Assembly: GCA_036676195.1 (NCBI GenBank)
Contig: JAKFDK010000010.1
Span: 62,001 to 126,000 of the forward strand
Length of the DNA stretch: 64,000 bases
Source of the DNA: JAKFDK01 sp036676195
Lineage (GTDB): Bacteria > Bacillota > Sulfobacillia > Symbiobacteriales > ZC4RG38
Direction: 5' to 3'
Position 1 is the first letter of the stretch. Each line of letters starts with the position of its first letter. The notes under the pieces were generated by a model, which was not told the DNA's origin, ran no database searches, and saw only the letters and a program-made list of their open reading frames with translations. Below are positions 41,489-50,687 of the stretch, one piece after another. The position numbers and the translations under genes were made by a program.

Positions 41489-42424
41489 TTATATCGCCTC
41501 CGCCAGGCCCTTTAGCTCCAGATACCCGCTGCGCAGCCAGTCGACATTCTCCTGGTTGTTAATGCCCTTCTCCTTCCAGCGCTGCAGGATCTGTTCCGGC
41601 CCGCAGGGCCGGTCAAACCGCCAGCGCCGGTTCGTCGGGTCGAACTCGCAGGGGTAGGGCACCGTTAATTCGTACTGGTTAGTTTCCGGGTTGAGGCGTG
41701 CCGGGCAGGTCAGGCCGATCTCCCGGATAAACGGTACTGCGGAGCGCAGGTAGATCTGGCGCAGTTCGTCGTTGGTGTGCCCCTTCAGCCGGTATTCCAA
41801 CTGGGCGTTGCGGGTTTTGTGGCTGTCCGGCATGCCGAAGAACTCCAGAGCCATCAGAAACATCCAGTCGATACCCCGCTGCAGCCGTTCCTTTTGCACC
41901 GGGTCGGCCGCCAGCTTGCGCATCCACGTTTCGCCGTGGCGCAGATGAAAGTTCTCTTCCTTGCCTACCTTCACCAGTGCCCGCTTCCACGGCCCGTAGG
42001 AGGTATGCTCGTGCACATCGCTCAGGAGCACATAGCCGGCCCGGTCTACCAGGGCGTGAAAGACGGCAACCTCGGCAAAGGTGTCGATGGCCACGTCGAA
42101 AAGGTAAGCGTTCTTGTATTCGTGGGCGGGCCGTTCGTATAGCAGGTATTCCACGTTTTCGCCTAGCCCGGCCAGCAGGCGATAAGCAATGTGGGCATGC
42201 CCCAGTTCATCCTGCATGACGGCCAGCATCGAGATCTTGGCGTTCAGGCTGGGCGCGTCCGGCAGGGCCTTGCGCTGCGCCGCAACGCTCATCAGTTCGG
42301 TGTCGCCGGTGACGTAAAGGGTGCCTTTGAGCGCCTGGAGGTACTCCTCGTTCATGTCCTCAAGGCGCTCGACCATAAACCCTTTGGAAATTCGTTCCTT
42401 TAGAACCTCCGCACTGGTGGCCAT
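41489..42424 (-). CDS. paaA: Phenylacetyl-CoA epoxidase catalytic subunit PaaA
   Basis: A 311-residue di-iron oxygenase subunit that forms the 1,2-epoxide on phenylacetyl-CoA with O2. Iron ligands are visible as Glu43, the pair Glu73-x2-His76 (DELGHAH) and Glu157-x2-His160 (EENFH). The C-terminal GPEQILQRWKEKG and EFDPTNRRWRFD match the family. It is second in an operon whose first gene is an enoyl-CoA hydratase. The reductase PaaE is not in the window, so electrons come from elsewhere. Confidence 0.92.
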   Translation of the reverse strand: MATSAEVLKERISKGFMVERLEDMNEEYLQALKGTLYVTGDTELMSVAAQRKALPDAPSLNAKISMLAVMQDELGHAHIAYRLLAGLGENVEYLLYERPAHEYKNAYLFDVAIDTFAEVAVFHALVDRAGYVLLSDVHEHTSYGPWKRALVKVGKEENFHLRHGETWMRKLAADPVQKERLQRGIDWMFLMALEFFGMPDSHKTRNAQLEYRLKGHTNDELRQIYLRSAVPFIREIGLTCPARLNPETNQYELTVPYPCEFDPTNRRWRFDRPCGPEQILQRWKEKGINNQENVDWLRSGYLELKGLAEAI

Positions 42425-42459
42425 CCGGATGCGCCCCCTTTTGTGGCCGCAGGATCAGG

Positions 42460-43236
42460 CTACTTGCCCTGCCAGGCCGGCTTCCGCTTCTGCAGGAAGG
42501 CATTGAGGCCCTCCTTGGCATCGGCGGAGCGGAAGAGCAGGTTCTGCAGCTCGCCCTCGTAACGGACGGCGGCATTCAGGGGCATTTCGATCCCGTTCAT
42601 GATGGAGAGCTTGATGTTCTTGACTGCGTAGGAGGCGCCTTCGGCCAGCTTATGAGCATACTCCAGGGCCATCTGCCGGGCCTCGCCCCTGGGATAGACC
42701 TTCTGCACCAGGCCGATCTGCTGGGCTTCCTGGGGGGTTAGCAACCGGCCGGTGACGCACAGGTCCAGGGCGGTGGCGGGCCCCACAGCCCGGGCCAGGC
42801 GCTGGGTGCCGGCGGTGCCGGGCAGCACGCCCAGGGTGACTTCCGGCAAGCCAATCTTGACGGCCGGGTCATCGGCGGCAAACCGCATGTCGCAGCCCAG
42901 GGCCATTTCCAGGCCGCCACCGACGCATGTGCCTTCCAGGACGGCGATGAAGACCTGCGGCGAGCGGGCCATTTTGTCGAGGGTTTCGTTGCAGTGCAGG
43001 CAGAACTGGGTTTTCAGCACCGGATCGGTACTGAGGAGGTAGTTGATGTCGGCGCCGGCGGAGAAGAACCTGGGAACGTCGCTGACCAGCAGCGCTACAG
43101 TGATTTCCGGGCTCCAGCGGACTTCATCGATGGCGTGTTCGAGTTCCAGGTAGAACTCGTGGTTGTATGTGTTGGCCGGGGGTCGGTTCAATTTGATCAG
43201 TGCCACACCGCCGTCTTTGACCAGCTCAATACCCAT
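42460..43236 (-). CDS. Enoyl-CoA hydratase/isomerase family protein
   Basis: A 258-residue crotonase-fold enzyme. Both catalytic glutamates of hydratases are present (GGGLEMALG and GLPEVTLGVLPG), so a PaaF-like hydration role is more likely than the PaaG isomerase. The oxyanion motif FSAGADI is intact. ATG start with GGGGGATTCCGG upstream. First gene after the promoter at 43296-43324, and 36 bases before paaA. Confidence 0.87.
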   Translation of the reverse strand: MGIELVKDGGVALIKLNRPPANTYNHEFYLELEHAIDEVRWSPEITVALLVSDVPRFFSAGADINYLLSTDPVLKTQFCLHCNETLDKMARSPQVFIAVLEGTCVGGGLEMALGCDMRFAADDPAVKIGLPEVTLGVLPGTAGTQRLARAVGPATALDLCVTGRLLTPQEAQQIGLVQKVYPRGEARQMALEYAHKLAEGASYAVKNIKLSIMNGIEMPLNAAVRYEGELQNLLFRSADAKEGLNAFLQKRKPAWQGK

Positions 43237-43295
43237 GGCCGGAATCCCCCTTTACTCGCTTGTATTACACCTAAATCAACGGTCGTAGTTTCACT

Positions 43296-43324
43296 GTTAT
43301 ATTACCATTTAGCAGAATTGGCAA
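43296..43324 (-). promoter_or_regulatory. Sigma-A promoter of the paa operon
   Basis: On the minus strand TTGCCA (43319-43324) and TATAAC (43296-43301) are separated by exactly 17 bases, about 60 bases before the hydratase start. Confidence 0.6.
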
Positions 43325-43366
43325 GCGAGGGCGAAATACAGCCGTTTAACCGGTCTTTAACGCAAA

Positions 43367-43405
43367 TAGGTGCCGCATGCTCGCCAACGCGCATGCAGAC
43401 ACCTA
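43367..43405. repeat. Nested inverted repeat upstream of the paa promoter
   Basis: TAGGTG/CACCTA outside and GCATGC/GCATGC inside share one centre. It lies between the methyltransferase stop and the paa promoter. It may be a terminator of the former or an upstream regulatory site of the latter; there is no good T-tract. Confidence 0.4.
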
Positions 43406-43453
43406 AAAGTGATTTTCTTAATAAATTTGTTTAGTGCAGAGTGCCGGGACAAG

Positions 43454-44686
43454 TCAGCCGGTGCTTGTCAGTCCGCTCAGGGGGCCATGAACAGCCTTGC
43501 CCTGAATCAACACCCGGAAGGCTCCGCCCATGCCGTTGGGGTTTAACAAAAACCGAACTGTATCTGTGTTACACTGTTTAACTTCGTTCGATCCGCCGCC
43601 GAGCCAGGGCACGACTCCGGCCCCGGCCAGAGCGTCTTCCTGACCACCCAGGCCCAGGGTGCGCAGGAAGGCAGCCTGGGTGGTCAGGCCCAGGGGTTCC
43701 AGCCCCACGGACTGCCCGGCGGCCGTCAGGTAAGAAAAATCCACATCGGCGGTGATATCCTGCTGTCCGAGCCGTTCGAAGGGGTTGTCGACCGCAAAGT
43801 GCCGGCAGAAACAGCGTACGGTCCCCAGCGGGTGGCGGGCGCCGTACAGATTGGCAGCCCAGTCGCCGTAGTCAATGGTGAGCACATACCCCCGCTCCAG
43901 GCTGCGGCCCATGGCCTGGATCATCTCGCCTGCCGCCAGGCTCACCTCGGCTCGGTGACCGGGGCGCAGGTTCACCTGACCGGCGGCCAGCACCCGGGCC
44001 AGGCGGGGGGAGGAGGGGGCGGCGGGCTCTTCGGCGAGCCCGGCGCCCTGACTGACCACATATAACTCCTGCAGGCCGGCGGTGCTCTGTTCGACCCGGT
44101 GCACCGGCAGGGCATCGAACAGTTCATTGCTCAGGACGACGCCGGTCAACCCGCCTGCGGGCAGTGTATCCCACCAGGACACCTGACTGCCCAGGTTCCG
44201 GAGGGCGTCCTGCTGCGCTGCCCGGAGGGAGGGGCTGCGCTCGACAATGGCGTACTGGGCGGCTGCCCGCGCCCCGGCGGGCAGGCCCTGCAGCAGGGCG
44301 CGCGCCAGGTGCCCGCCGCCGGCCCCGACCTCGACCACGTGAAACCGGGCGGGGCGGTCCAGCCGTTCCCACATTTCCGCTACCTGGCGGGCGACGGTGG
44401 TGCCAAAAGCCGGGTCCAGGGCCGGGGAGGTGGTGAAATCGCCCCGGCGCCCAATGGTGGCGCCCGGGCGGCTGTAGTAGCCCAGAGTGGGGTGAAACAG
44501 GGCCAGGTCCATGAATTCGGCAAAGGTCAGGCGGCCGCCGGCGGCGGCAAGGCGGGTGCGGATGATCTGCAGCAACTGTGCATGGCCTGAACTCGTATGA
44601 ACACCTCTTTTCCGGAGGGCAGCAGGGTGCCTTGATGCCTGTTTTGGAAGGTTGGCGCTGCACCCTGAAAGTCCTTCCGGACTCAT
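43454..44686 (-). CDS. MidA/NDUFAF7-type SAM-dependent methyltransferase (DUF185)
   Basis: Up to 410 residues. The DUF185 N-terminus reads FAEFMDLALFHPTLGYY, followed by the SAM-binding VVEVGAGGGHLARAL. In mitochondria and Dictyostelium the family methylates an arginine of a complex I subunit; the bacterial target is unknown. The start is uncertain. The ATG at 44686 is the only ATG but has no ribosome binding site. An AGAGGTG site lies near 44605, after which the only standard in-frame start is a distant TTG (44575). An ACG at 44596 has ideal spacing. It lies 29 bases downstream of the DUF1802 gene. Confidence 0.8.
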   Translation of the reverse strand: MSPEGLSGCSANLPKQASRHPAALRKRGVHTSSGHAQLLQIIRTRLAAAGGRLTFAEFMDLALFHPTLGYYSRPGATIGRRGDFTTSPALDPAFGTTVARQVAEMWERLDRPARFHVVEVGAGGGHLARALLQGLPAGARAAAQYAIVERSPSLRAAQQDALRNLGSQVSWWDTLPAGGLTGVVLSNELFDALPVHRVEQSTAGLQELYVVSQGAGLAEEPAAPSSPRLARVLAAGQVNLRPGHRAEVSLAAGEMIQAMGRSLERGYVLTIDYGDWAANLYGARHPLGTVRCFCRHFAVDNPFERLGQQDITADVDFSYLTAAGQSVGLEPLGLTTQAAFLRTLGLGGQEDALAGAGVVPWLGGGSNEVKQCNTDTVRFLLNPNGMGGAFRVLIQGKAVHGPLSGLTSTG

Positions 44687-44715
44687 GGCTGCCGATGGCG
44701 CGGACTTCCGCCCGG

Positions 44716-45300
44716 CTACCCGGCCAGGGCAGCCTTCACTGCCGCAACCCTGCCGGCGTATGCCTGGTCAGACAGCACCGGCACACCTCCGGCTGTGTTC
44801 AGGTCTGCAGCAACAGGGATCCAGGAAGTGCAGCCGTGATATTCCGGTCGGACCGCAATGACCTGGGGCTCCGGCAGCCGGTAGACCCGCACCAGCACCA
44901 CATACAGCGGGGCGCTGGGGTTCCAGTGCAGCCGCTCCTGGGCATAGTTTTCGGTGTAAATGTAGTGTGGAGAAAGCTTGTGGACCGCGTCTTCACCCCA
45001 GATTTGCAGGACCTCGGTCACGCGGGCAAAGTGGGTGATGGACAGCCGGTCGGTTCCCGGTTGCCAGTGCTGCAGTACCGCCTGCAGATCAGCCTGGAAC
45101 TGGGGCTTGATGAGGTGCGCCTTCTGGTGCTCGTAGGAGGGGAAGAAGAAAAACTCGTCATGTTCCACCCGAAACGCGCCGGTAGGTTCGCTGATGCCGC
45201 CCTTGCGCAGCAGCAGGACCTGTGTGCCTTCATCCAGAGCCTTGATGACGACGGCCCATTCCTTTAGCGTCATGGTCCTGTGCTCTACAGCAGTCGACAT
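44716..45300 (-). CDS. DUF1802 family protein
   Basis: A 194-residue protein matching DUF1802: ALDEGTQVLLLRKGGISE near residue 20-38, FFFFPSYEHQ and a C-terminal GCTSWIPV. Function unknown; the family is found near diverse genes. ATG behind AAGGAGG (45307-45313 region on the minus strand). It starts about 110 bases from the divergent kdd regulatory region and is followed by the methyltransferase. Confidence 0.82.
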   Translation of the reverse strand: MSTAVEHRTMTLKEWAVVIKALDEGTQVLLLRKGGISEPTGAFRVEHDEFFFFPSYEHQKAHLIKPQFQADLQAVLQHWQPGTDRLSITHFARVTEVLQIWGEDAVHKLSPHYIYTENYAQERLHWNPSAPLYVVLVRVYRLPEPQVIAVRPEYHGCTSWIPVAADLNTAGGVPVLSDQAYAGRVAAVKAALAG

Positions 45301-45411
45301 TCCGGAAAGCCTCCTTGTTGAATTTCATCTTAATACAGATAGAATAGCACAGCCTGGGCAAGGCGATTGCCGGACCCGCCCTGCCGATTCTTGGGCGGCA
45401 AACGGTCGCCT

Positions 45412-45453
45412 GTTTTTCGGCAGCCCAGGCCCGGTGTTGCCGGTTTTTCGGCA
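45412..45453 (+). promoter_or_regulatory. Upstream activator site repeats for the kam operon
   Basis: The 11-base element GTTTTTCGGCA occurs at 45412-45422 and again at 45443-45453, 31 bases (three helical turns) apart. A TGCCG/CGGCA inverted pair lies at 45382-45400. All are 40-110 bases upstream of the -24 element, where sigma-54 activators bind. Confidence 0.6.
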
Positions 45454-45483
45454 CTTATTGTCGCCGAAGCTGATTCCCGCCGG

Positions 45484-45499
45484 TGGCACGGGAGTTGCT
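45484..45499 (+). promoter_or_regulatory. Sigma-54 (-24/-12) promoter of the kdd-kam operon
   Basis: TGGCAC, five bases, TTGCT is a full match to the TGGCAC-N5-TTGCW consensus, with the invariant GG and GC ten bases apart. The kdd start codon is about 29 bases downstream. Confidence 0.88.
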
Positions 45500-45527
45500 A
45501 CTTTGGCCGGGCAGGGGGTGGAGTTAC

Positions 45528-46559
45528 GTGGGTATGGGCTGTCCGTACGGGACCCACCGGGTCGTGACACCTGCAGGTACCCTGCCCCAGGCAGCGTGGC
45601 AGTTGGATAACTCCCCGGTCATCGCCGACAATGAAATTCTCTTGGACGTAGAAACCCTGAACATAGATGCCGCCAGTTTTCACCAGCTCAGGCAGGAGGC
45701 CGGCGGGGACCCGGAGCAGATCAGGACTGCCATCCTGAACATTGTGGCCGAACGCGGCAAGCTGCATAACCCGGTTACCGGTTCCGGGGGGATGCTGCTG
45801 GGCCGTGTGCGTGCCGTCGGCCCGGCCCTGGCCGACCGGGGGCTGCAACCGGGCGCTGCCGTCGCCAGCCTGGTGAGCCTGACCCTGACCCCGCTGCACC
45901 TGGACGAACTGACCCGGATTCACCTGCAGACCGATCAGGTCGAAGCCCGGGGCCACGCCATTCTTTTTGCCAGTGCGCCCTACGCGCTGCTGCCCGCTGA
46001 TCTGCCCCGGCGGGTGGTGCTGGCGGCGCTGGATGTCTGCGGTGCGCCGGCTCAGACGGCGCACCTGGTCAAACCCGGCATGACGGTTCTGATTCTGGGC
46101 GTGGGCAAAAGCGGAATCCTTTGCGCCCACGAGGCCAGCAAGCGTGTCGGAGTGACGGGCCGGGTCCTGGGGGCGGACTGCAGCCAGTCCAATTTGGATC
46201 GGGCTCTGGGCCTGGGGTTGATCGACAATGGGTTACTGGTAGACGCTGCCCGGCCGTTGTCGGTGATGGCGGCGGTGGAGGGGGCCCTGCAGGGCCAGAA
46301 GGCCGATCTGACGCTGGTGAGCGTGAACGTGCCCGGGGCCGAAATGGGGGCTGTGCTTGCCACCAAGCCCACCGGCACCATCTATTTTTTCAGCATGGCC
46401 ACCAGTTTCACGGCGGCAGCCCTGGGTGCCGAGGGGGTTGGCTCCCAGGTACAAATGCTCATTGGCAATGGCTATACCCCGGGCCATGTGCAGACCACTC
46501 TCCAGATTCTGCGGGAAAACCCCGGTCTGCGGGCGCTGTTCGAACAACTCTTTGCATAG
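45528..46559 (+). CDS. kdd: L-erythro-3,5-diaminohexanoate dehydrogenase
   Basis: A 343-residue NAD-dependent enzyme of lysine fermentation that oxidises 3,5-diaminohexanoate to 3-keto-5-aminohexanoate. The family N-terminus GCPYGTHRV, HNPVTGSGGMLLG near residue 80 and the Rossmann loop LILGVGKSGILCA near 190 are clear. GTG at 45528 follows AGGGGGTG; the ATG at 45534 is an alternative. It heads the operon directly behind the sigma-54 promoter, followed by kamA at 64 bases. Confidence 0.9.
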   Translation: MGMGCPYGTHRVVTPAGTLPQAAWQLDNSPVIADNEILLDVETLNIDAASFHQLRQEAGGDPEQIRTAILNIVAERGKLHNPVTGSGGMLLGRVRAVGPALADRGLQPGAAVASLVSLTLTPLHLDELTRIHLQTDQVEARGHAILFASAPYALLPADLPRRVVLAALDVCGAPAQTAHLVKPGMTVLILGVGKSGILCAHEASKRVGVTGRVLGADCSQSNLDRALGLGLIDNGLLVDAARPLSVMAAVEGALQGQKADLTLVSVNVPGAEMGAVLATKPTGTIYFFSMATSFTAAALGAEGVGSQVQMLIGNGYTPGHVQTTLQILRENPGLRALFEQLFA

Positions 46560-46623
46560 ATCATGCACAGGAGTGATCGGTTCGGCCGGGAAATCAGGCT
46601 GGAACGAAGGGGGCGACCACCCG

Positions 46624-47943
46624 ATGGCACACCGTGACTACCGTGATATTCCCCGGTGGGCCAATGTCACCCAGGCGCAGTGGGATGACTGGCGCTGGCA
46701 GGTTTCCCACCGGATCAAAGACCTGCAGGGCCTCAAGGAAGTATTTCCCTACCTCCTGGACGAGGAGGAGCGGGCAATCCGGGACTCGGAACACCTGTTC
46801 CGCCTGGGCATTACGCCCTATTACGCAACCCTGATGGACCCGGCCGATCCACAGGACCCCATCCGTCTGCAGGCCATTCCAAAATATCATGAACTGCACT
46901 GGGCCGACTTCGAAATGGCCGACCCGCTGCGGGAAGATACCGATTCCCCGGTGCCCTGGGTGACCCACCGTTACCCGGACCGGGTGCTGTTCCTGATTAC
47001 CCACGAATGCTCCTTCTACTGCCGCCACTGCACCCGGCGCCGCATTGTGGGTGACATGGACGCTCCCTCCAACCAGATGATGGATTCGGCCCTTGATTAT
47101 ATCCGCCGTACACCTGCCATTCGGGATGTGCTGATCTCCGGCGGTGACCCGCTGACCGTCCCCGACCGCCGGCTGGAATACGTGATCTCCCACCTGCGCC
47201 AGATCGAGCATGTGGAAATCATCCGTATCGGCTCCCGCATGCCGGTGGTCCTGCCCCAGCGCATTACCGACGATCTGGTCCATATGCTGCGCAAGTACCA
47301 CCCGATCTGGTTCAATACCCACTTTAATCATCCCAACGAGATTACCCCGGAAGCCCGCGAGGCCTGCCGAAAGCTGGCCGATGCCGGCATCCCCCTCGGT
47401 AACCAGTCGGTCCTGCTCAAGGGCATTAACGATTGCCCGGTCGTCATGCGCAAGCTGGTGCACGAACTGGTCAAGATGCGGGTACGGCCCTACTATCTGT
47501 ACGCCTGCGACCTGTCTGAGGGGCTGTCCCACTTCCGCACCTCGGTCGCCAAGGGAATTGAAATCATCGAATCCCTGCGCGGGCATACCTCGGGTTATGC
47601 CGTCCCGCAGTTTGTCATTGATGCCCCGGGCGGGGGCGGCAAGATCCCCGTCAACCCGAATTACCTGATTTCACAGGCCGCCGGGAAGGTGCTCCTGCGC
47701 AATTTCGAGGGCCGGATCGCCGTATACCACGAGGGGACCGACGCCGATCACTTCCGGGATGGCACCTGCTCCCTGTGCCAGACAGACCACAGCGGCATCA
47801 GCGGAGTGGCCGGCAAGGCGGTGGCTGTCCAGCCTCCGGCCGGGGCAGACGGCAACAAGGTGGCCCGTCCCGGTCCGGCGGCGGCGCTCGACTTTACCGC
47901 CATTGAGGTTACCGTTGGTACAGACGGCTCCGAACAGGAGTGA
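46624..47943 (+). CDS. kamA: L-lysine 2,3-aminomutase
   Basis: A 439-residue radical-SAM, PLP-dependent enzyme that converts L-lysine to L-beta-lysine, the first step of the pathway. The radical-SAM cysteines are C129-x3-C133-x2-C136 (CSFYCRHC). The PLP lysine is Lys340 in GGGGK. The C-terminal region has Cys residues for a zinc site (CSLC). ATG with GAAGGGGG upstream; the longer frame upstream runs through kdd and is not used. Confidence 0.94.
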   Translation: MAHRDYRDIPRWANVTQAQWDDWRWQVSHRIKDLQGLKEVFPYLLDEEERAIRDSEHLFRLGITPYYATLMDPADPQDPIRLQAIPKYHELHWADFEMADPLREDTDSPVPWVTHRYPDRVLFLITHECSFYCRHCTRRRIVGDMDAPSNQMMDSALDYIRRTPAIRDVLISGGDPLTVPDRRLEYVISHLRQIEHVEIIRIGSRMPVVLPQRITDDLVHMLRKYHPIWFNTHFNHPNEITPEAREACRKLADAGIPLGNQSVLLKGINDCPVVMRKLVHELVKMRVRPYYLYACDLSEGLSHFRTSVAKGIEIIESLRGHTSGYAVPQFVIDAPGGGGKIPVNPNYLISQAAGKVLLRNFEGRIAVYHEGTDADHFRDGTCSLCQTDHSGISGVAGKAVAVQPPAGADGNKVARPGPAAALDFTAIEVTVGTDGSEQE

Positions 47944-47947
47944 GATC

Positions 47948-49099
47948 ATGGCCCCGGCTGACTTGCTCCTCGACGCCGTGCTGCAGGCGGCGGGCGGGTT
48001 GCCGGCCCGGGTATCCGTGGTGGGCATTTGCAAGAACGCCGGCAAAACAGTGGCTCTGAACCACCTGGTCCGGGCGGCGGCAGAGCGCCGCCTGGACCAG
48101 GGCCTGGTCTCCAGCGGGCGCGACGGTGAGGAAACCGATGCCATTACCGAGTTGCCCAAGCCGCGCATTCACGCGCCGGCCGGAACCTGGATCGCCACGG
48201 CCAGGGATGTGCTGGGGGCGGGCACCGCCCAACTGCATGTGGTCCGGGAGTTGCCTCTGCATACCCCCCTGGGGCCGGTGGTGTTGGCCCGGGTTACTCG
48301 GGCCGGGGACGTGGTGCTGGTGGGCCCTGGCTCCAGCCGCCGGGTGACCGAGGTCTTTGGGGCCCTCTCCGCCCTGTCTGACGCAGCACGGCGGCCGGTC
48401 CGCCTGTTTCTGGCCGACGGCAGCTTTGACCGGATGGCGGCGGCGGCACCCACCGTGACCGGGGTCCTGGTGCTGGCAGCCGGGGCGGCCTACCACCCGA
48501 ACATGCCGCAGACGGTGGCGCAGGTGGCGCACTGGCTGGACCTGCTGCGCCTGCCCGTAGTACCGGCGGCGTGGGCACGCCATGCCGCGGCTCGCCGGGC
48601 GCCGGTGCAGTGGCTGCACCCCGACGGCACCGCTGTGGCTCTGCCCTTCCGCTCCGTCCTGGTGGATACCGCGGCCCTGGTGGCCGACGTGGCCCGGCGC
48701 CCCCCCGACGGGGGCCTGCTGGTGACGGGGGCCGTGACCGATGCTCTGGTCCAGGCCCTTGTCCTGCGCCCGGACCTGGTACCGCGGTTCACTCTGCTAG
48801 TGCAGAACCCAACCCGAATTCTGGCAGACCGCCGGCTCTGGCAGCGTTTCCGCCGTCAGGGCGGCCGGGCGGCGGTGGCAGATCCGGTCCGGCTGGCGGC
48901 CGTGACTGCCAACCCGCATTCGCCGGTGGGATGTGATTACGATTCCGGTGCCTTCGTGGCGGCGCTGGCAGAGGTGGCCGCGGGGGTGCCGGTCCTGGAC
49001 TTGCTCCGGCCGGATCTGGTCCGGCCGGCTCACCCTGAGCCGCCGGATAACGGAGGGGGAACTGGCATTGGCCACGGCACTGCCCGATCTGGGCATTGA
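47948..49099 (+). CDS. kamB: Lysine 5,6-aminomutase reactivase subunit KamB
   Basis: A 383-residue protein with a P-loop GICKNAGKT near residue 26-34. Together with KamC, KamB proteins are thought to reactivate lysine 5,6-aminomutase by exchanging damaged cobalamin. The Ala-rich C-terminus overlaps kamD by 32 bases. AGGAGTGA precedes the ATG, four bases after the kamA stop. No kamC is present next to it, which is unusual. Confidence 0.85.
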   Translation: MAPADLLLDAVLQAAGGLPARVSVVGICKNAGKTVALNHLVRAAAERRLDQGLVSSGRDGEETDAITELPKPRIHAPAGTWIATARDVLGAGTAQLHVVRELPLHTPLGPVVLARVTRAGDVVLVGPGSSRRVTEVFGALSALSDAARRPVRLFLADGSFDRMAAAAPTVTGVLVLAAGAAYHPNMPQTVAQVAHWLDLLRLPVVPAAWARHAAARRAPVQWLHPDGTAVALPFRSVLVDTAALVADVARRPPDGGLLVTGAVTDALVQALVLRPDLVPRFTLLVQNPTRILADRRLWQRFRRQGGRAAVADPVRLAAVTANPHSPVGCDYDSGAFVAALAEVAAGVPVLDLLRPDLVRPAHPEPPDNGGGTGIGHGTARSGH

Positions 49100-50687
49100 T
49101 TTATCTTTGGTCGACCAGGCCCGGGCGACGGCCCGGCGTGTGACCGGGGCGGTCCAGCAGTTCATCGCCGGCCATACCACGGTGGCGGTGGAACGGGCCA
49201 CCTGCCGGTTGTTCGGAGTCGAAGGTGCCGACGCCGACGGTGTCCCGCTGGCGAACCGGCTGGTGGAAGAGATTCAGGATGGCGGCGGTCTGGCCCGCGG
49301 CGCCACCTGGTGGGTGGCCAACGCCGTCTGCCAGACCGGCCTGCCACCGGTGGAAATGGCCCGCCGGGCCGCCGCCGGGACGCTGGGGGCGTCCCTGTGC
49401 GGGCTACCCACCGCCAGGGCGAAGGAAATCCGGCGGAGCGGGCAGCGGCTGGCCCGACAGGCCCTGGAACGGATCGACAACGTACGCCGCCGGCGGGAAG
49501 CACTGGTTGGCCAGTGGGGCGAGCGCCCGGCCCCGTGGTTGTACGTTATTGTTGCTACCGGAAATATCTACGAGGACGTGGTTCAGGCCCAATCGGCGGC
49601 ACGGCAGGGGGCGGACGTAATCGCCGTTATTCGCTCCACGGCCCAGTCACTGCTGGACTACGTGCCGGAGGGCGCCACCACCGAGGGTTACGGCGGTACC
49701 TACGCCACCCAGGAAAACTTTCGCATCATGCGGGCCGCACTGGATGAGGTATCCGCTGAACTGGGACGCTACGTCCGGCTCACGAATTATGCTTCGGGGC
49801 TGTGCATGCCCGAAATAGCCGCCCTGGGTGCACTGGAGCGGCTGGACATGATGCTGTCCGACAGCATGTATGGCATTCTGTTCAGGGATATTAACCCCCG
49901 GCGGACCTTTGTGGACCAGCACTTTGCCCGGATGATTCAGGCCAGGGCCGGGATCATCATCAACACCGGCGAGGATAACTACCTGACCACCGATGACGCC
50001 TACGCTGCTGCCCACACCGTTCTGGCCAGCCAGTTCATCAATGAGCAATTTGCCTTCCGTTCCGGCATGCCGGCTGGGCTGATCGGCCTGGGCCATGCCT
50101 TTGAAATGGACCCTGATCTGCCCAACGGGCTGCTTTATCAGTGGGCCGACGCCCTGCTCAGCCGGATCTGTTTTCCGGACCACCCCCTCAAGTACATGCC
50201 GCCAACCAGGTACATGACGGGTAACATCTTTCAGGGCCACTTGCTGGACGGGCTTTGCCACCTGACGGCTGCCGCGGCGGGATGGCAGATTCTGCTGGTG
50301 GGTGTACTGACTGAAGCCATTCACACCCCGTTTTTACACGACCGCTACCTGGCGTTGGAAAATGCCCGCTACATGGTGAACTATGCCCGGGATATGGCCG
50401 GTGAAGTGCAGTTCCGGCCCGGTGGCCTGGTGCAGCAGCGGGCCCGGCAGGTGCTGGCCGATGCCGTGGCGCTCCTGGACCGCATCGGGGAACAGGGGTT
50501 ATGGGCGGCTCTGGCCGGCGGGACTTTCGGACGCATGCAGCGCCCCCCTGAGGGCGGCAAGGGGCTGGAGGGCGTGGTGAAGCGTGCCCAGGACTACTGG
50601 AATCCCTTTTACGAACTGATCCCGGGGGGTGGGGCAGATGGCGACACGGCCGCCGACACAGGGAAACCAGGTGAAGCCCTACGGTGA
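49068..50687 (+). CDS. kamD: Beta-lysine 5,6-aminomutase alpha subunit
   Basis: A 539-residue catalytic subunit that moves the terminal amino group of beta-lysine with adenosylcobalamin and PLP. The family segments ATGNIYEDVVQAQSAARQGADVI and PEGATTEGYGGTYATQENF are conserved. The TTG at 49068 is nine bases after GGAGGGG and gives the expected N-terminus; the open frame before it runs inside kamB. It overlaps kamE by 50 bases. Confidence 0.92.
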   Translation: MATALPDLGIDLSLVDQARATARRVTGAVQQFIAGHTTVAVERATCRLFGVEGADADGVPLANRLVEEIQDGGGLARGATWWVANAVCQTGLPPVEMARRAAAGTLGASLCGLPTARAKEIRRSGQRLARQALERIDNVRRRREALVGQWGERPAPWLYVIVATGNIYEDVVQAQSAARQGADVIAVIRSTAQSLLDYVPEGATTEGYGGTYATQENFRIMRAALDEVSAELGRYVRLTNYASGLCMPEIAALGALERLDMMLSDSMYGILFRDINPRRTFVDQHFARMIQARAGIIINTGEDNYLTTDDAYAAAHTVLASQFINEQFAFRSGMPAGLIGLGHAFEMDPDLPNGLLYQWADALLSRICFPDHPLKYMPPTRYMTGNIFQGHLLDGLCHLTAAAAGWQILLVGVLTEAIHTPFLHDRYLALENARYMVNYARDMAGEVQFRPGGLVQQRARQVLADAVALLDRIGEQGLWAALAGGTFGRMQRPPEGGKGLEGVVKRAQDYWNPFYELIPGGGADGDTAADTGKPGEALR

